Assembly: GCF_001675285.1 (NCBI RefSeq)
Contig: NZ_LSGQ01000014.1
Span: forward strand, 88,189 to 152,188
DNA length: 64,000 nucleotides
Direction of reading: 5' to 3'
Origin: Elizabethkingia miricola
GTDB lineage: Bacteria; Bacteroidota; Bacteroidia; Flavobacteriales; Weeksellaceae
This document shows positions 43,461-52,623 of the stretch, in pieces. Each line of letters opens with the position of its first letter. Position 1 is the stretch's first letter. The notes under the pieces were generated by a model. That model searched no databases and had not been told where the DNA came from. It was given only the letters and a program-made list of their open reading frames with translations. The position numbers were made by a program, and so were the translations under genes.

Positions 43461-46034
43461 TTATTCTTCAATATTTTCTGTTCCGTCTTCCTTAAATAAT
43501 TCTCCGGTAGCGGCATCATCCGAAGCATTTGGGATAACAGTGTTCTCATCACCTTCTTCCAATTCTTCTTCGTCCTCCACAGATTTATCTACTTCGATTT
43601 TAGCAATCGCAGCAATCGCATCATTACCTTTAAGGTTGATTAGACGAACACCCTGAGTATTCCTACCCATTACACGCATTTCTTCAACGCTCATTCTGAT
43701 AGCAACCCCGGATTTGTTAATAATCATAAGGTCATGTTCATTAGTAACGTTATTTATTGCAATTAATTGTCCTGTCTTATCAGTAATATTTAATGTAATA
43801 ACACCTTTACCACCTCTGTTAGTAATTCTGTAGTCTTCTACAGCTGTACGCTTACCATATCCGTTTTCAGAAACAACCAATACAGTTTCGTTCTCTTTAT
43901 CACTAATCGCAATCATTCCGATTACTTCATCGTTGTCTTCCATAGTGATACCTTTCACACCGATAGAAGTACGACCTACTGATCTTACTTTTTCTTCAGG
44001 GAAACGGATACACTTACCATTCTTAGTAGCAATCATAATTTCGGATGTTCCGTCTGTTAATCTCGCTCCTAGTAATTGGTCGTCTTCACGAATTTCAATT
44101 GCATTAATACCATTTACACGAGGTCTGGAATATGCTTCTAATGAAGTTTTCTTGATAGTTCCGTTTTTGGTAATCATCACAACACTCATTTTCTCTACAT
44201 ATTCAGTATTTTTAAGATCATCCGTTCTTAGATAAGCCTTAATCTTATCATCCGGTTCTATATTGATAAGGTTCTGAATCGCTCTTCCCTTAGCCGTTTT
44301 AGATCCTTCCGGAATTTCGAATACTCTTAACCAGTAACATTTACCTTTTTCAGTAAAGAATAACATATACTGGTGGTTTGTAGCTGCTACAATATATTCA
44401 AGGAAGTCAGCATCTCTGGTAGTTGCACCACGATTACCAACACCACCTCTGGACTGAACTTTATATTCGTTTACCGGTGTTCTCTTAATATAACCAGCGT
44501 GAGAAATAGTAAGAACAACTTGCTCATTCGGGATGAAATCTTCAATATTCATTTCTCCACCAGCATAGTCTATCTCGGTTCTTCTTTCGTCACCGTATTT
44601 ATCTCTGATCTCAATTAATTCATTTTTAATGATCTCATATTGTAAAGCCGGAGTTGCAAGAATATCTTCCAAACGCTTGATTAAGTTCATGATCTCTTCA
44701 TATTCTTCACGGATCTTATCCAGCTCCATTCCGGTTAGTCTCGCCAACCTTAGATCAAGTATTGCTTGCGCTTGAATATCAGAAAGTTCAAACTCTTCAA
44801 TTAAACCAGTTTTTGCCTCCTGAGGATTTGCAGAATGACGGATAATTGAAATAGCTTTATCTAAAGCATCCTGAGTTCCGATAACCTTCATGAAACCTTC
44901 AAGGATATGTGCTCTTTCTTTTGCTTTCTTCAGTTCGTACTCCGTTCTGCGGATAATAACCTCATGACGGTGCTCTACGAAATGGTGAATAATTTCCTTC
45001 AGATTCAACTGTTGAGGACGTCCTGCCACCAATGCAATATTGTTAACACTGAAAGAAGTCTGAAGCGATGTATATTTGTAAAGAAGGTTTAGTACAACGT
45101 TCGGGATAGCATCCATTTTCAGTTCGTATACAATACGAAGACCTTTTCTGTCGGATTCATCACGAATCTCATAGATTCCCGGAATTTTATCTTCTTTTAC
45201 CAGTTCCGCAGTTCTGGCAATCATTTCAGCTTTGTTTACCTGGTAAGGAATTTCAGATACAATAATTGCATCACGGTTACCGATTTGCTCAAAGCTTACT
45301 TTTGCACGAAGAACAATTCTTCCTCTTCCCGTATGGAAAGCATCTCTTACACCATCGTAACCATAGATAATCCCACCAGTTGGGAAGTCTGGTGCAATAA
45401 TATGCTGCATCAGGTCATCTATCGTTATCTCTTTATCATCAATATAAGCGCAGATTGCGTTTATAGATTCTGTAAGGTTGTGTGGTGCCATATTGGTAGC
45501 CATACCTACTGCAATACCGGAAGTACCGTTCACTAGAAGAGCTGGCACTCTTGTAGGAAGCACTTTTGGTTCCTGTAAAGAGTCGTCGAAGTTATTCTGA
45601 AAGTCAACTGTTTCCTTATCCAGATCAGAAAGTATCTCATCTGAAATCTTTTTAAGTCTTGCTTCGGTATAACGCATTGCTGCAGGCGGGTCACCGTCCA
45701 TAGAACCGTAGTTACCCTGCCCGTCTACCAATGGATAGCGCAGAGACCATGGCTGTGCCATACGCACCATAGCATCGTAAACCGAGCTATCACCATGCGG
45801 GTGGTACTTACCTAATACATCTCCAACAATTCTGGCAGACTTTAAGTATTTTCTGTTAGAAAAAACGCCTAAACCGTACATACCGTAAAGTACTCTTCTG
45901 TGTACAGGTTTCAGACCATCTCTTACGTCCGGTAACGCTCTGGACACGATAACCGACATCGAATAATCGATGTAAGAGGATTTCATTTCATCAACAATGT
46001 TGATAGGAATTAGCTTTTCTCCTTCTGTATTCAT
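43461..46034 (-). CDS. gyrA: DNA gyrase subunit A
   Basis: Type II topoisomerase subunit of 857 residues that introduces negative supercoils with GyrB and is the quinolone target. The catalytic tyrosine is Tyr122 in AMRYTEARL. The quinolone-determining region reads [14 protein letters not shown] with Ser83 and Asp87 (E. coli numbering fits), the susceptible residues. The C-terminal beta-pinwheel has NRGGKG near residue 740 as its GyrA-box variant, and the tail is acidic ([12 protein letters not shown]). The exported TPR gene is 18 bp downstream. Confidence 0.97.
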   Translation of the reverse strand: MNTEGEKLIPINIVDEMKSSYIDYSMSVIVSRALPDVRDGLKPVHRRVLYGMYGLGVFSNRKYLKSARIVGDVLGKYHPHGDSSVYDAMVRMAQPWSLRYPLVDGQGNYGSMDGDPPAAMRYTEARLKKISDEILSDLDKETVDFQNNFDDSLQEPKVLPTRVPALLVNGTSGIAVGMATNMAPHNLTESINAICAYIDDKEITIDDLMQHIIAPDFPTGGIIYGYDGVRDAFHTGRGRIVLRAKVSFEQIGNRDAIIVSEIPYQVNKAEMIARTAELVKEDKIPGIYEIRDESDRKGLRIVYELKMDAIPNVVLNLLYKYTSLQTSFSVNNIALVAGRPQQLNLKEIIHHFVEHRHEVIIRRTEYELKKAKERAHILEGFMKVIGTQDALDKAISIIRHSANPQEAKTGLIEEFELSDIQAQAILDLRLARLTGMELDKIREEYEEIMNLIKRLEDILATPALQYEIIKNELIEIRDKYGDERRTEIDYAGGEMNIEDFIPNEQVVLTISHAGYIKRTPVNEYKVQSRGGVGNRGATTRDADFLEYIVAATNHQYMLFFTEKGKCYWLRVFEIPEGSKTAKGRAIQNLINIEPDDKIKAYLRTDDLKNTEYVEKMSVVMITKNGTIKKTSLEAYSRPRVNGINAIEIREDDQLLGARLTDGTSEIMIATKNGKCIRFPEEKVRSVGRTSIGVKGITMEDNDEVIGMIAISDKENETVLVVSENGYGKRTAVEDYRITNRGGKGVITLNITDKTGQLIAINNVTNEHDLMIINKSGVAIRMSVEEMRVMGRNTQGVRLINLKGNDAIAAIAKIEVDKSVEDEEELEEGDENTVIPNASDDAATGELFKEDGTENIEE

Positions 46035-46194
46035 TCTTTATATTTAAAATAAATCGGGAAAATCATACAAAAAACTGATTTTCACACTCCTGAAGTTCAG
46101 GATTTAAACAACGGGCTAATTTACGTTTTTTTTACCTAATATTGCCCCTGAAATGAAGCATATTTAATTTTAAAAATCATAAAATTTCTTAAAA

Positions 46195-46512
46195 ATGAGT
46201 GTTCTTAGCGTTACCTTTCATGTTGAAAGTACAATACAGCCGCAGTGGTATGATTTTCTGGAGAAGGAATTTCCGGCATTAGTAGAAAATCTGTATGATG
46301 TAGAAAAGTTTATTTTCTCAGAAGTGGACAGTGATTATATCCAGGAAGGTAAAAATTATAATCTATTACTAATCTTCGATGATCATGAAATCAGGAGCGG
46401 ATTCCTGTTAAATGAAATGCAGAATTTAAGCGAGATTATTCACAACAAATTCTCTCAGGAACAGGTAATGATTTTCATTACGGAACTGAATCCGATTACC
46501 AAAAGATTATAA
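46195..46512 (+). CDS. DUF4286 family protein
   Basis: A 105-residue soluble protein of the DUF4286 family, identified from VTFHVESTIQPQWYDFLEKE and the ...HNKFSQEQVMIFITELNPITKRL end. No function known; Bacteroidota genomes often carry one near housekeeping genes. It is divergent from gyrA with 160 bp between. A strong terminator follows. Confidence 0.82.
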   Translation: MSVLSVTFHVESTIQPQWYDFLEKEFPALVENLYDVEKFIFSEVDSDYIQEGKNYNLLLIFDDHEIRSGFLLNEMQNLSEIIHNKFSQEQVMIFITELNPITKRL

Positions 46513-46517
46513 ATAAC

Positions 46518-46554
46518 AAAAGCGCCAGAGAAGATCATAATCTCTGGCGCTTTT
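46518..46554 (+). terminator. Rho-independent terminator of DUF4286 gene
   Basis: Long perfect 14-bp stem AAAAGCGCCAGAGA / TCTCTGGCGCTTTT with a 9-nt loop, 6 bp past the stop. Confidence 0.9.
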
Positions 46555-46581
46555 AAGTTTATTCTAAAATTTATTTTCTTT

Positions 46582-46748
46582 GGAGTCTGTTTAAATTTTG
46601 ATGCAAAATGATGTTAGACTTCGACAGGCTCAGTCTGACACCTCTGAAAGGAAGATGTTTTGGATGAACAATGTCATTCTGACCTAAGTCTATAGTGAGC
46701 TTGACGAACCTATTGAAGAGTATATTAACTATAAAATTTAAATAGTCC
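46582..46748 (-). repeat. MITE-like dispersed repeat, copy B
   Basis: The same element as at 8854-9023, in opposite orientation. The shared core includes GGTTCGTCAAGCTCACTA, GACTTAGGTCAGA and GACATTGTTCATCC on the minus strand. Terminal repeats are more decayed than in copy A. The end facing DoxX stops directly at that gene's TAG (46749-46751). Confidence 0.78.
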
Positions 46749-47204
46749 CTAATCCTTTAAAATATTTTTCAACAGAAGTTGATCAATAGAAAATCTTCCG
46801 CTTCCTTCTATAAACAGTGCAACAGAAATTCCTATTGCCAATAGATCGAACTGACATCCCTCTCCTTTTTGATTTCCAAACCAATTCATAAAAAAACCGT
46901 TTTCCAGGTGTGATGTCATCATAATTCCAAGCATTAATCCGGTAAATGCCACAGCCCAAAAGCGCGTTGCAAAACCAATAAGAAAGCACAGAGAACCCAA
47001 AAACTCAATCAGAATAACAAGCAATGCAACAATCCAGGGAAGTCCCATTTTTCCTGTGAAAAGATGCAAAGTATCGGAAAGCCCCATTCCACCAAACAAT
47101 CCAAAAGTTTTTTGCAGACCATGTGGAATAAAAACCACACCTAAACTAAGTCTTAAAACCAAACCAGTTAATGAATCTGATGTTTTTAATAATTTTTCTT
47201 TCAT
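46749..47204 (-). CDS. DoxX family membrane protein
   Basis: A 151-residue inner-membrane protein with four hydrophobic helices. It has the DoxX start VLRLSLGVVFIPHGLQKTFG and the ILIEFLGSLCFLIGFATRFW segment. DoxX relatives may link quinones, redox or thiol stress, but no activity is fixed. It is 42 bp past an outer-membrane protein gene and downstream of an AraC regulator, all on the same strand. The stop codon touches a MITE-like repeat. Confidence 0.85.
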   Translation of the reverse strand: MKEKLLKTSDSLTGLVLRLSLGVVFIPHGLQKTFGLFGGMGLSDTLHLFTGKMGLPWIVALLVILIEFLGSLCFLIGFATRFWAVAFTGLMLGIMMTSHLENGFFMNWFGNQKGEGCQFDLLAIGISVALFIEGSGRFSIDQLLLKNILKD

Positions 47205-47246
47205 GTTTCTAAATATATTTTTATTCGAGAATTAACGACCTAGAGC

Positions 47247-47915
47247 TTAATTAAACAGACTGGCAGCCATAAAAACACCATAGTTTTGTTTACTCTGCTT
47301 TTCCGGACCATACGCATCCCAATTCGCTCCAAATCCGAAACGGATCTCCTTATAACTAAGCCCCAATCGTAGCATAAGATAGCTTCTGGCATGCTCTCCG
47401 GAATTTAAATTTTGTGCGTACAATCCCTGAACTCTGGAATATATTTTCCAGTTCTCATTAATTTCCGGCTTGTATTCTGCCATTACAAAACCCTCTGCGT
47501 TGCTATTCTTCGACAGATCAATTCGTGGACCTACACTCAGTAAAAGAGATTTATAATTCAATGTATACATTAAAGCCGTAGTAGGCCGTAACCCTGTTGT
47601 TGGCGTATAATGCATACCACCAAACAAACGCAACCCTTTTACGATTTCAAAAGTGATATTCGCCTGACTCATGGCATCTTTTGAGGACGTTTCGTTCCAT
47701 TTTGAGGAAATATTTGTAACACTAAAAAATCCTAATCGGGGAACCGATTGAAAAGATTTATTGATAATCATCTGAGAAGCCAGTCCTGCATCTCCAGTGA
47801 GAATTTCTATCGTTACAGGCGGATTTTGGATCTTTTCATTCTTTTCCTCCTGAGCAAAGGACATAAAGTAGGATAAGAAGAGAATCCCGATAGTATTTCG
47901 TTTTAATGCTTTCAT
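47247..47915 (-). CDS. Predicted outer-membrane beta-barrel protein
   Basis: A 222-residue exported protein with signal MKALKRNTIGILFLSYFMSFAQ. The mature part alternates aromatic strands such as KGLRLFGGMHYTP, TALMYTLNYKSLLLSVGPRID and SYLMLRLGLSYKEIRFGFG, and ends in Phe-Asn (AASLFN), as barrel proteins do. I do not recognise a named family. It lies between AraC and DoxX genes in a probable three-gene unit. Confidence 0.7.
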   Translation of the reverse strand: MKALKRNTIGILFLSYFMSFAQEEKNEKIQNPPVTIEILTGDAGLASQMIINKSFQSVPRLGFFSVTNISSKWNETSSKDAMSQANITFEIVKGLRLFGGMHYTPTTGLRPTTALMYTLNYKSLLLSVGPRIDLSKNSNAEGFVMAEYKPEINENWKIYSRVQGLYAQNLNSGEHARSYLMLRLGLSYKEIRFGFGANWDAYGPEKQSKQNYGVFMAASLFN

Positions 47916-47982
47916 TTCCGGTTAATTATTATCCTGCAAAGTTCCGTTCCTGAACTATGCATAACCAGAACAGAAAAATCAA

Positions 47983-48882
47983 TTAATAGGACAATTCAAT
48001 CATTTGCCTGTATTCAGTAGGACTTTGAACTGCATGCTTTTTAAAGAAACGCGAAAAATAAGATGCATCTTCGAAACCCAAAGTAAAAGCTACTTCTGCA
48101 ACAGAATATTGTGACATAGACAACAATGCTTTTGCTTCCATTAACAAAGCTTCATTAACGAGATCAGATGCAGTCTTACCCATAGTACTTTTCACACATT
48201 TATTCAGATGATTCGGAGATACATTAAGTAATTTAGCATATTCCTGTGTAGTATGAATATCCTGAATATGGCTTGTGATAAGCTTCCTAAAACGCAGTGT
48301 AAGTGTTTCCTTGGGCGAAAATACCGGAAGAGGTTTACTTTGTATAAAATGATGAAGTTCACTTATTAAAGTAGAAAAATAGGATCGAAGCAGGGTAATA
48401 TTATTTTCTTTGTCATAAAAATTCAGAAGTTGGTCTAATATCCACTCAACCCTATATTTATAATCCTCATCCAAATGGACGGACAGATTACCTGTCAATT
48501 CTGTGTAATGGAAAATTTCTTTCAACTGCTTCACTGCAATTCCGCTTTCAGCAATAAATTCTTCAGAGAAGTGACAGTAGAATCCCTGGATGTTCTGAGA
48601 ATTGCGAACAATTGTTCTTATTTTGTAAACAGGTAAAAACATAAACATACTTTCACCAATAACAAAAGAGTCCGAGCATACCATTTTCTCTAATTCTCCT
48701 TTAATTACAAATACAAAATCATTGACTGTCTTCCTGTGTGGCAGTGAAGAAACCTTCTTACGTCGGTTTAATACAGAAAGGGGCTCTATAAAGAAACTGT
48801 TGAAAACATCCTTCATCTCTATTCTTTCTATATCAAGAATAGATTTAAAATTATTAGGTTCATATTGAGGGATACGCTGCAT
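47983..48882 (-). CDS. AraC family transcriptional regulator
   Basis: A 299-residue regulator. The C-terminal AraC domain has TTQEYAKLLNVSPNHLNKCVK (first HTH) and YSVAEVAFTLGFEDASYFSRFFKKHAVQSPTEYRQ (second). The N-terminal half is a cupin-like sensor (GYFCHFSEEFIAESG region). The ATG at 48882 is preferred to a TTG four codons upstream. It precedes, co-oriented, the OMP-DoxX genes by about 67 bp, and is the likely controller of them. Confidence 0.87.
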   Translation of the reverse strand: MQRIPQYEPNNFKSILDIERIEMKDVFNSFFIEPLSVLNRRKKVSSLPHRKTVNDFVFVIKGELEKMVCSDSFVIGESMFMFLPVYKIRTIVRNSQNIQGFYCHFSEEFIAESGIAVKQLKEIFHYTELTGNLSVHLDEDYKYRVEWILDQLLNFYDKENNITLLRSYFSTLISELHHFIQSKPLPVFSPKETLTLRFRKLITSHIQDIHTTQEYAKLLNVSPNHLNKCVKSTMGKTASDLVNEALLMEAKALLSMSQYSVAEVAFTLGFEDASYFSRFFKKHAVQSPTEYRQMIELSY

Positions 48883-48961
48883 TCTCAAACACAAGTTATA
48901 CGATGAACTAAACTACAAATTTATTTTGTAGCATACCATCCTGTACGTCCTTAAATACAAA

Positions 48962-48989
48962 ATTCCCCATCCATAAACGGATAGGGAAT
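48962..48989 (-). terminator. Terminator of the acyl-CoA reductase gene
   Basis: ATTCCCcATCC / GGATaGGGAAT with a 6-nt loop, then TTTTGTATTT on the minus strand, 33 bp after the reductase stop. Confidence 0.7.
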
Positions 48990-49022
48990 CTGAAAATATT
49001 TTAAAACTTTTAATTAATGTTT

Positions 49023-50057
49023 TTATACAACACTAAGAAAAGCCATTGTATCTACATTATCGGCATAAACATCCAATCCTGGTTTCTGAGCTTCACCGAA
49101 AGAAACTGATGCCAATCCTAATGTATCTTTAGCAACTATACATTGTATTTCCTCCTGATGTTCGCTAATAAAAGTTTTTACATCATCAAGGTTTTTATAC
49201 CTGCTAAAATTAATCACCGAAAGCGGACTAAATAATTCTTCACCTTCACGAAGCATTACAAAATTATTATCCCAGAAAGGCTCCTGGTTTAATAAATATA
49301 CAGCTCTGTTATAATCATAGTTATTTGCGTATTTATTATGATTGATAACATCTTTAAAATTCAGGAAATTTTCAAATAGGCGCTCAAGCTTAAAGCCCTC
49401 CGGAATAAAGAGTCTTGTAACGTTACGGCACCCTAATCCGAAATAACGGAAAATATCTTCCGCTAGCAACTGCAATTCTTCATCGGTCTCATCTCCATTT
49501 AAAACAGCTACAGACGTACGGTTCTTACGAATGATATTCAGATAATCTTTAAAATAGAACTCCAAATATCTCGCTGTATTATTGCTTCCTGTAGCAATTA
49601 CAGCATCAAAATTTTCAAGCTTTTCTACAAATTCATATTCAATTCCTCCTTCTGTAGAATTATTCCATATTTTCATCAGAAAAGGAATGAGTAAACGATC
49701 TTTAGAAGAAAGTTTTATCACCGGAATATGTCCGGATAATACAACACACATTACATCGTGAAATCCAACTAATGGAAGGTTACCAGCTAAGATAAGCCCT
49801 ACTCTTTTTGAAGTACCTGAAAATGGGTATTTCTCTGTCCAGCTGCCGATTGCAGCTTCATTAAGAACTTCTGCCAAACTTTCCAAAGCATATCTCAGAC
49901 TATCCTGAGTAAACCATGGATTTTCAATTTCTGATCTTAACAATAATCCCTGAAATTCCTCTTCCAGAGGTGTATATTCGTTATTATTTTTTGTTAAGAA
50001 CTCTTTCAAAAAACTTCCTAAACCTCCTAACCCCCGAATTTTAGCTTCCTTATTCAT
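49023..50057 (-). CDS. LuxC-like acyl-CoA reductase
   Basis: A 344-residue protein of the LuxC/acyl-CoA reductase family in the aldehyde dehydrogenase superfamily, predicted to reduce an acyl-CoA with NADPH. It shows the VGLILAGNLPLVGFHDVMCV segment (about 86-105), IATGSNNTARYLEFYF and LGLGCRNVTRLFIP with the likely thioester Cys. It lacks luxD, luxA, luxB or luxE neighbours. It is divergent from ferredoxin and the serine genes; a ferredoxin-linked role is possible. The actual substrate is unknown. Confidence 0.83.
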   Translation of the reverse strand: MNKEAKIRGLGGLGSFLKEFLTKNNNEYTPLEEEFQGLLLRSEIENPWFTQDSLRYALESLAEVLNEAAIGSWTEKYPFSGTSKRVGLILAGNLPLVGFHDVMCVVLSGHIPVIKLSSKDRLLIPFLMKIWNNSTEGGIEYEFVEKLENFDAVIATGSNNTARYLEFYFKDYLNIIRKNRTSVAVLNGDETDEELQLLAEDIFRYFGLGCRNVTRLFIPEGFKLERLFENFLNFKDVINHNKYANNYDYNRAVYLLNQEPFWDNNFVMLREGEELFSPLSVINFSRYKNLDDVKTFISEHQEEIQCIVAKDTLGLASVSFGEAQKPGLDVYADNVDTMAFLSVV

Positions 50058-50075
50058 AATCTGGTGAAAAATTTT

Positions 50076-50083
50076 TATCTTTG
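50076..50083 (+). promoter_or_regulatory. Candidate -7 box of the ferredoxin gene
   Basis: TATCTTTG matches TAnnTTTG, 27 bp before the ferredoxin ATG. No evident -33. Confidence 0.4.
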
Positions 50084-50110
50084 TGCAAATTTAACAAAAA
50101 TTAAAGAGCA

Positions 50111-50461
50111 ATGGCCATTAAAATAACGGATGAATGTATTAACTGTGGAGCTTGTGAGCCTGAATGCCCTAACACTGCGATATATGAAGGAGCTGTAGAC
50201 TGGAAAGCCGCTGACGGAACCAACCTAAAAGGAACCGTAACGATGACATCAGGTCTGACTATAGATGCTAATGCCCCACAAGAACCTGTTAGTGATGATG
50301 TATACTTCATTGTAACAGATAAATGTACTGAATGTAAAGGTTTCCATGAAGAGCCTCAATGTGCTGCTGTATGTCCTGTAGACTGCTGTGTACCAGATGA
50401 AGATCATGTAGAAACTGAAGAAGAGCTTCTTGAGAAAAAAGCTTTTTTACACGGAGAATAA
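50111..50461 (+). CDS. Dicluster 4Fe-4S ferredoxin
   Basis: A 116-residue electron carrier with two clusters. The first set is [13 protein letters not shown] (about 8-19), the second is [22 protein letters not shown] (about 77-98), an extended loop seen in bacterial ferredoxins similar to those feeding oxidoreductases. The C-terminus is acidic. It has its own terminator but precedes serC by 75 bp. It is divergent from the acyl-CoA reductase. Confidence 0.93.
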   Translation: MAIKITDECINCGACEPECPNTAIYEGAVDWKAADGTNLKGTVTMTSGLTIDANAPQEPVSDDVYFIVTDKCTECKGFHEEPQCAAVCPVDCCVPDEDHVETEEELLEKKAFLHGE

Positions 50462-50467
50462 AAATAT

Positions 50468-50494
50468 CGCTCACTAATTGTGAGCGTTTTTTTT
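50468..50494 (+). terminator. Terminator of the ferredoxin gene
   Basis: CGCTCAC / GTGAGCG with TAATT loop followed by eight T. Confidence 0.88.
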
Positions 50495-50536
50495 CAATAA
50501 AGACTTTATAAAAACAATATAACACCAAATTTAGTA

Positions 50537-51595
50537 ATGAAGAAACATAATTTTAGCGCCGGTCCTTGTATTCTGCCTCAGGAAGTTTTTCAGAAAGCTT
50601 CAGAAGCTATTTTAGATTTTAACGGAATGGGGCTTTCCCTTCTGGAAATCTCACACAGAAGCAAAGAGTTTGTTGCTGTAATGGATGAAGCGCGTGCTAT
50701 TGTAAAAAGATTAATGAAGCTTGGAGACGATTATGAAGTACTCTTTCTTCAGGGTGGTGCAAGCCTTCAATTTGCAATGGTTCCTTTCAACCTTATGAAA
50801 ACAGATGGTAAAGCTGCATATCTGGATACCGGAACATGGGCTGCAGGAGCTATTAAAGAAGCTAAAAAACTAGGTACAGTGGATATCGCTGGCTCTTCTA
50901 AAGATCAGAATTATTCATTTATTCCTAAAGGTTATACCGTAGGAGCTGAATACAACTATTTCCATTGTACATCTAACAATACAATCTATGGAACTCAGAT
51001 GAAAGAGTTTCCTAAAACCGATACTTTAATGGTTTGTGATATGTCTTCTGATATTTTCAGCAGAGTATTGGATTTCTCACAATTCGACTTAATTTACGCC
51101 GGAGCTCAGAAAAATATGGGCCCTGCAGGAGCAACATTAGTTGTTGTAAAAAAAGATATTCTTGGTAAAACAGGAAGAGATATTCCTTCTTACTTGAACT
51201 ATCAGCTGCATATTGATAAAGAAAGCATGTACAATACACCGCCTGTATTTGCTGTTTACACTTCACTTCTTACACTTCAGTATCTGGAGCAGCATGGTGG
51301 TATAGAAGCGGCTGAAGTACGCAATGAAGCGAAAGCTAAATTATTATATGATGAAATCGACAGAAACCCTTTATTCGAAGGATATTCTGTAAAAGAGGAT
51401 CGTTCATTAATGAATGTTTCCTTCAAACTTACTGACGAATCTAAAAAAGAAGCTTTCGATACTGCATGGAAAGCGGCAGGTATTAGTGGTCTTAATGGAC
51501 ACAGAAGTCTTGGCGGATACCGCGCAAGTCTTTACAATGCGCTGCCAATCGAAAGTGTACAGGTATTAGTAGACGTTATGAAGTCTATTAGCTAA
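50537..51595 (+). CDS. serC: Phosphoserine aminotransferase
   Basis: PLP enzyme of serine synthesis converting 3-phosphohydroxypyruvate and glutamate to phosphoserine. The 352 residues open with HNFSAGPCILP (about 3-13), typical of SerC, and have QGGASLQFAM (about 74-83), and the PLP lysine in YAGAQKNMGPAG (about residue 191). C-terminal GHRSLGGYRASLYNALP closes the active site. It is followed by serA and DUF1015, forming a serine cluster. The gap to serA holds a -7-like box, so there may be an internal promoter. Confidence 0.96.
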   Translation: MKKHNFSAGPCILPQEVFQKASEAILDFNGMGLSLLEISHRSKEFVAVMDEARAIVKRLMKLGDDYEVLFLQGGASLQFAMVPFNLMKTDGKAAYLDTGTWAAGAIKEAKKLGTVDIAGSSKDQNYSFIPKGYTVGAEYNYFHCTSNNTIYGTQMKEFPKTDTLMVCDMSSDIFSRVLDFSQFDLIYAGAQKNMGPAGATLVVVKKDILGKTGRDIPSYLNYQLHIDKESMYNTPPVFAVYTSLLTLQYLEQHGGIEAAEVRNEAKAKLLYDEIDRNPLFEGYSVKEDRSLMNVSFKLTDESKKEAFDTAWKAAGISGLNGHRSLGGYRASLYNALPIESVQVLVDVMKSIS

Positions 51596-51647
51596 TTAAT
51601 TGATTTGAAAATTAACGAACTTAAAAATCTGCAAATTTTTAAATCTG

Positions 51648-51655
51648 TAAATTTG
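51648..51655 (+). promoter_or_regulatory. Candidate internal -7 box before serA
   Basis: TAAATTTG fits TAnnTTTG and ends 8 bp before the serA ATG, in the serC-serA gap. No -33 found. Confidence 0.4.
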
Positions 51656-51663
51656 TATCTTAT

Positions 51664-52614
51664 ATGAAGGTATTAGCTAACGATGGTATTTCGGAATCAG
51701 GGGAAAAAGCATTAAAAGAAGCAGGAATTAACCTGCTGGATAATCGCGTTTCATCCGGACATCTTGCCCAGTTTATCAACGATAACGAGGTAGATGTTCT
51801 TCTTGTAAGATCTGCAACCAAAGTAACAAAAGAACTGATAGATGCCTGCCCTACACTAAGAATTGTAGGACGAGGAGGTATTGGCATGGACAATATTGAT
51901 GTGGAATATGCGAGAGAGAAAGACATCTATGTATTCAATACTCCCCTTGCCTCTTTACGTTCTGTTGCCGAACTTGTTTTTGCTCATTTCTTTTCTTTAG
52001 CAAGAAACCTGCATGAGTCAAACAGACTGATGCCGCTGGAGGGAGAAACCAAATTCAATGAACTTAAGAAATCCTTTGCCAAAGCGTTCGAGCTAAAAGG
52101 AAAAACTCTTGGAGTAATTGGTATGGGTAAAATCGGAATGGAAGTAGCTAAAATTGGAATTTCTCTGGGAATGAAAGTTTTATGTTACAACAGAACTCCA
52201 AAGACCGAAGAAGTAGCACTAGACTTTTTCGATGGACAAAAGGTGAATTTCAGCTTAACTTCTGTTTCCCTTGATGAAGTCATTACACAATCTGATTTTA
52301 TCAGTATCAATACAGCGAAAACACTCCATTATATTCTGGATTCTGAGGAATTCAGCAAGATGAAAGACGGTGTATTTATTGTCAACGCAGCCAGAGGTGG
52401 TGTCCTTAACGAAGTTACACTACTGGACTTTATCGAAGAAGGAAAAATAGCTGGCGCCGCACTGGACGTTTTTGAAAACGAACCTAATCCCGAACTTCCT
52501 TTATTAATGAATCCTGCTTTATCACTAAGCCCGCATATTGGAGGCAGTACAATTGATGCGCAGGAAAAAATTGGAACGGAATTAGCAGAACAACTAATTA
52601 AACTTAAACTATAA
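51664..52614 (+). CDS. serA: D-3-phosphoglycerate dehydrogenase, short form
   Basis: Oxidises 3-phosphoglycerate to 3-phosphohydroxypyruvate with NAD. The 316 residues show VGRGGIGMDNID (substrate Arg/Gly, about 75-86), the NAD site GVIGMGKIGMEVAKIG (about 147-162), NAARGGVLNE with catalytic Arg (about 241-250), and the His of SPHIGGST. It stops before the ACT regulatory domain found in E. coli SerA (410 residues), so feedback inhibition by serine through ACT should be absent. It lies between serC and DUF1015. Confidence 0.94.
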   Translation: MKVLANDGISESGEKALKEAGINLLDNRVSSGHLAQFINDNEVDVLLVRSATKVTKELIDACPTLRIVGRGGIGMDNIDVEYAREKDIYVFNTPLASLRSVAELVFAHFFSLARNLHESNRLMPLEGETKFNELKKSFAKAFELKGKTLGVIGMGKIGMEVAKIGISLGMKVLCYNRTPKTEEVALDFFDGQKVNFSLTSVSLDEVITQSDFISINTAKTLHYILDSEEFSKMKDGVFIVNAARGGVLNEVTLLDFIEEGKIAGAALDVFENEPNPELPLLMNPALSLSPHIGGSTIDAQEKIGTELAEQLIKLKL

Positions 52615-52623
52615 TAGAAAGAA

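Noticed and set aside
49023..50057. Bioluminescence (lux) locus
   Set aside because: Only a LuxC-like reductase is present; there is no luxA, luxB, luxD or luxE.
51596..51663. Riboswitch upstream of serA
   Set aside because: The 68-bp gap is too short and has only a -7-like box with no conserved fold.
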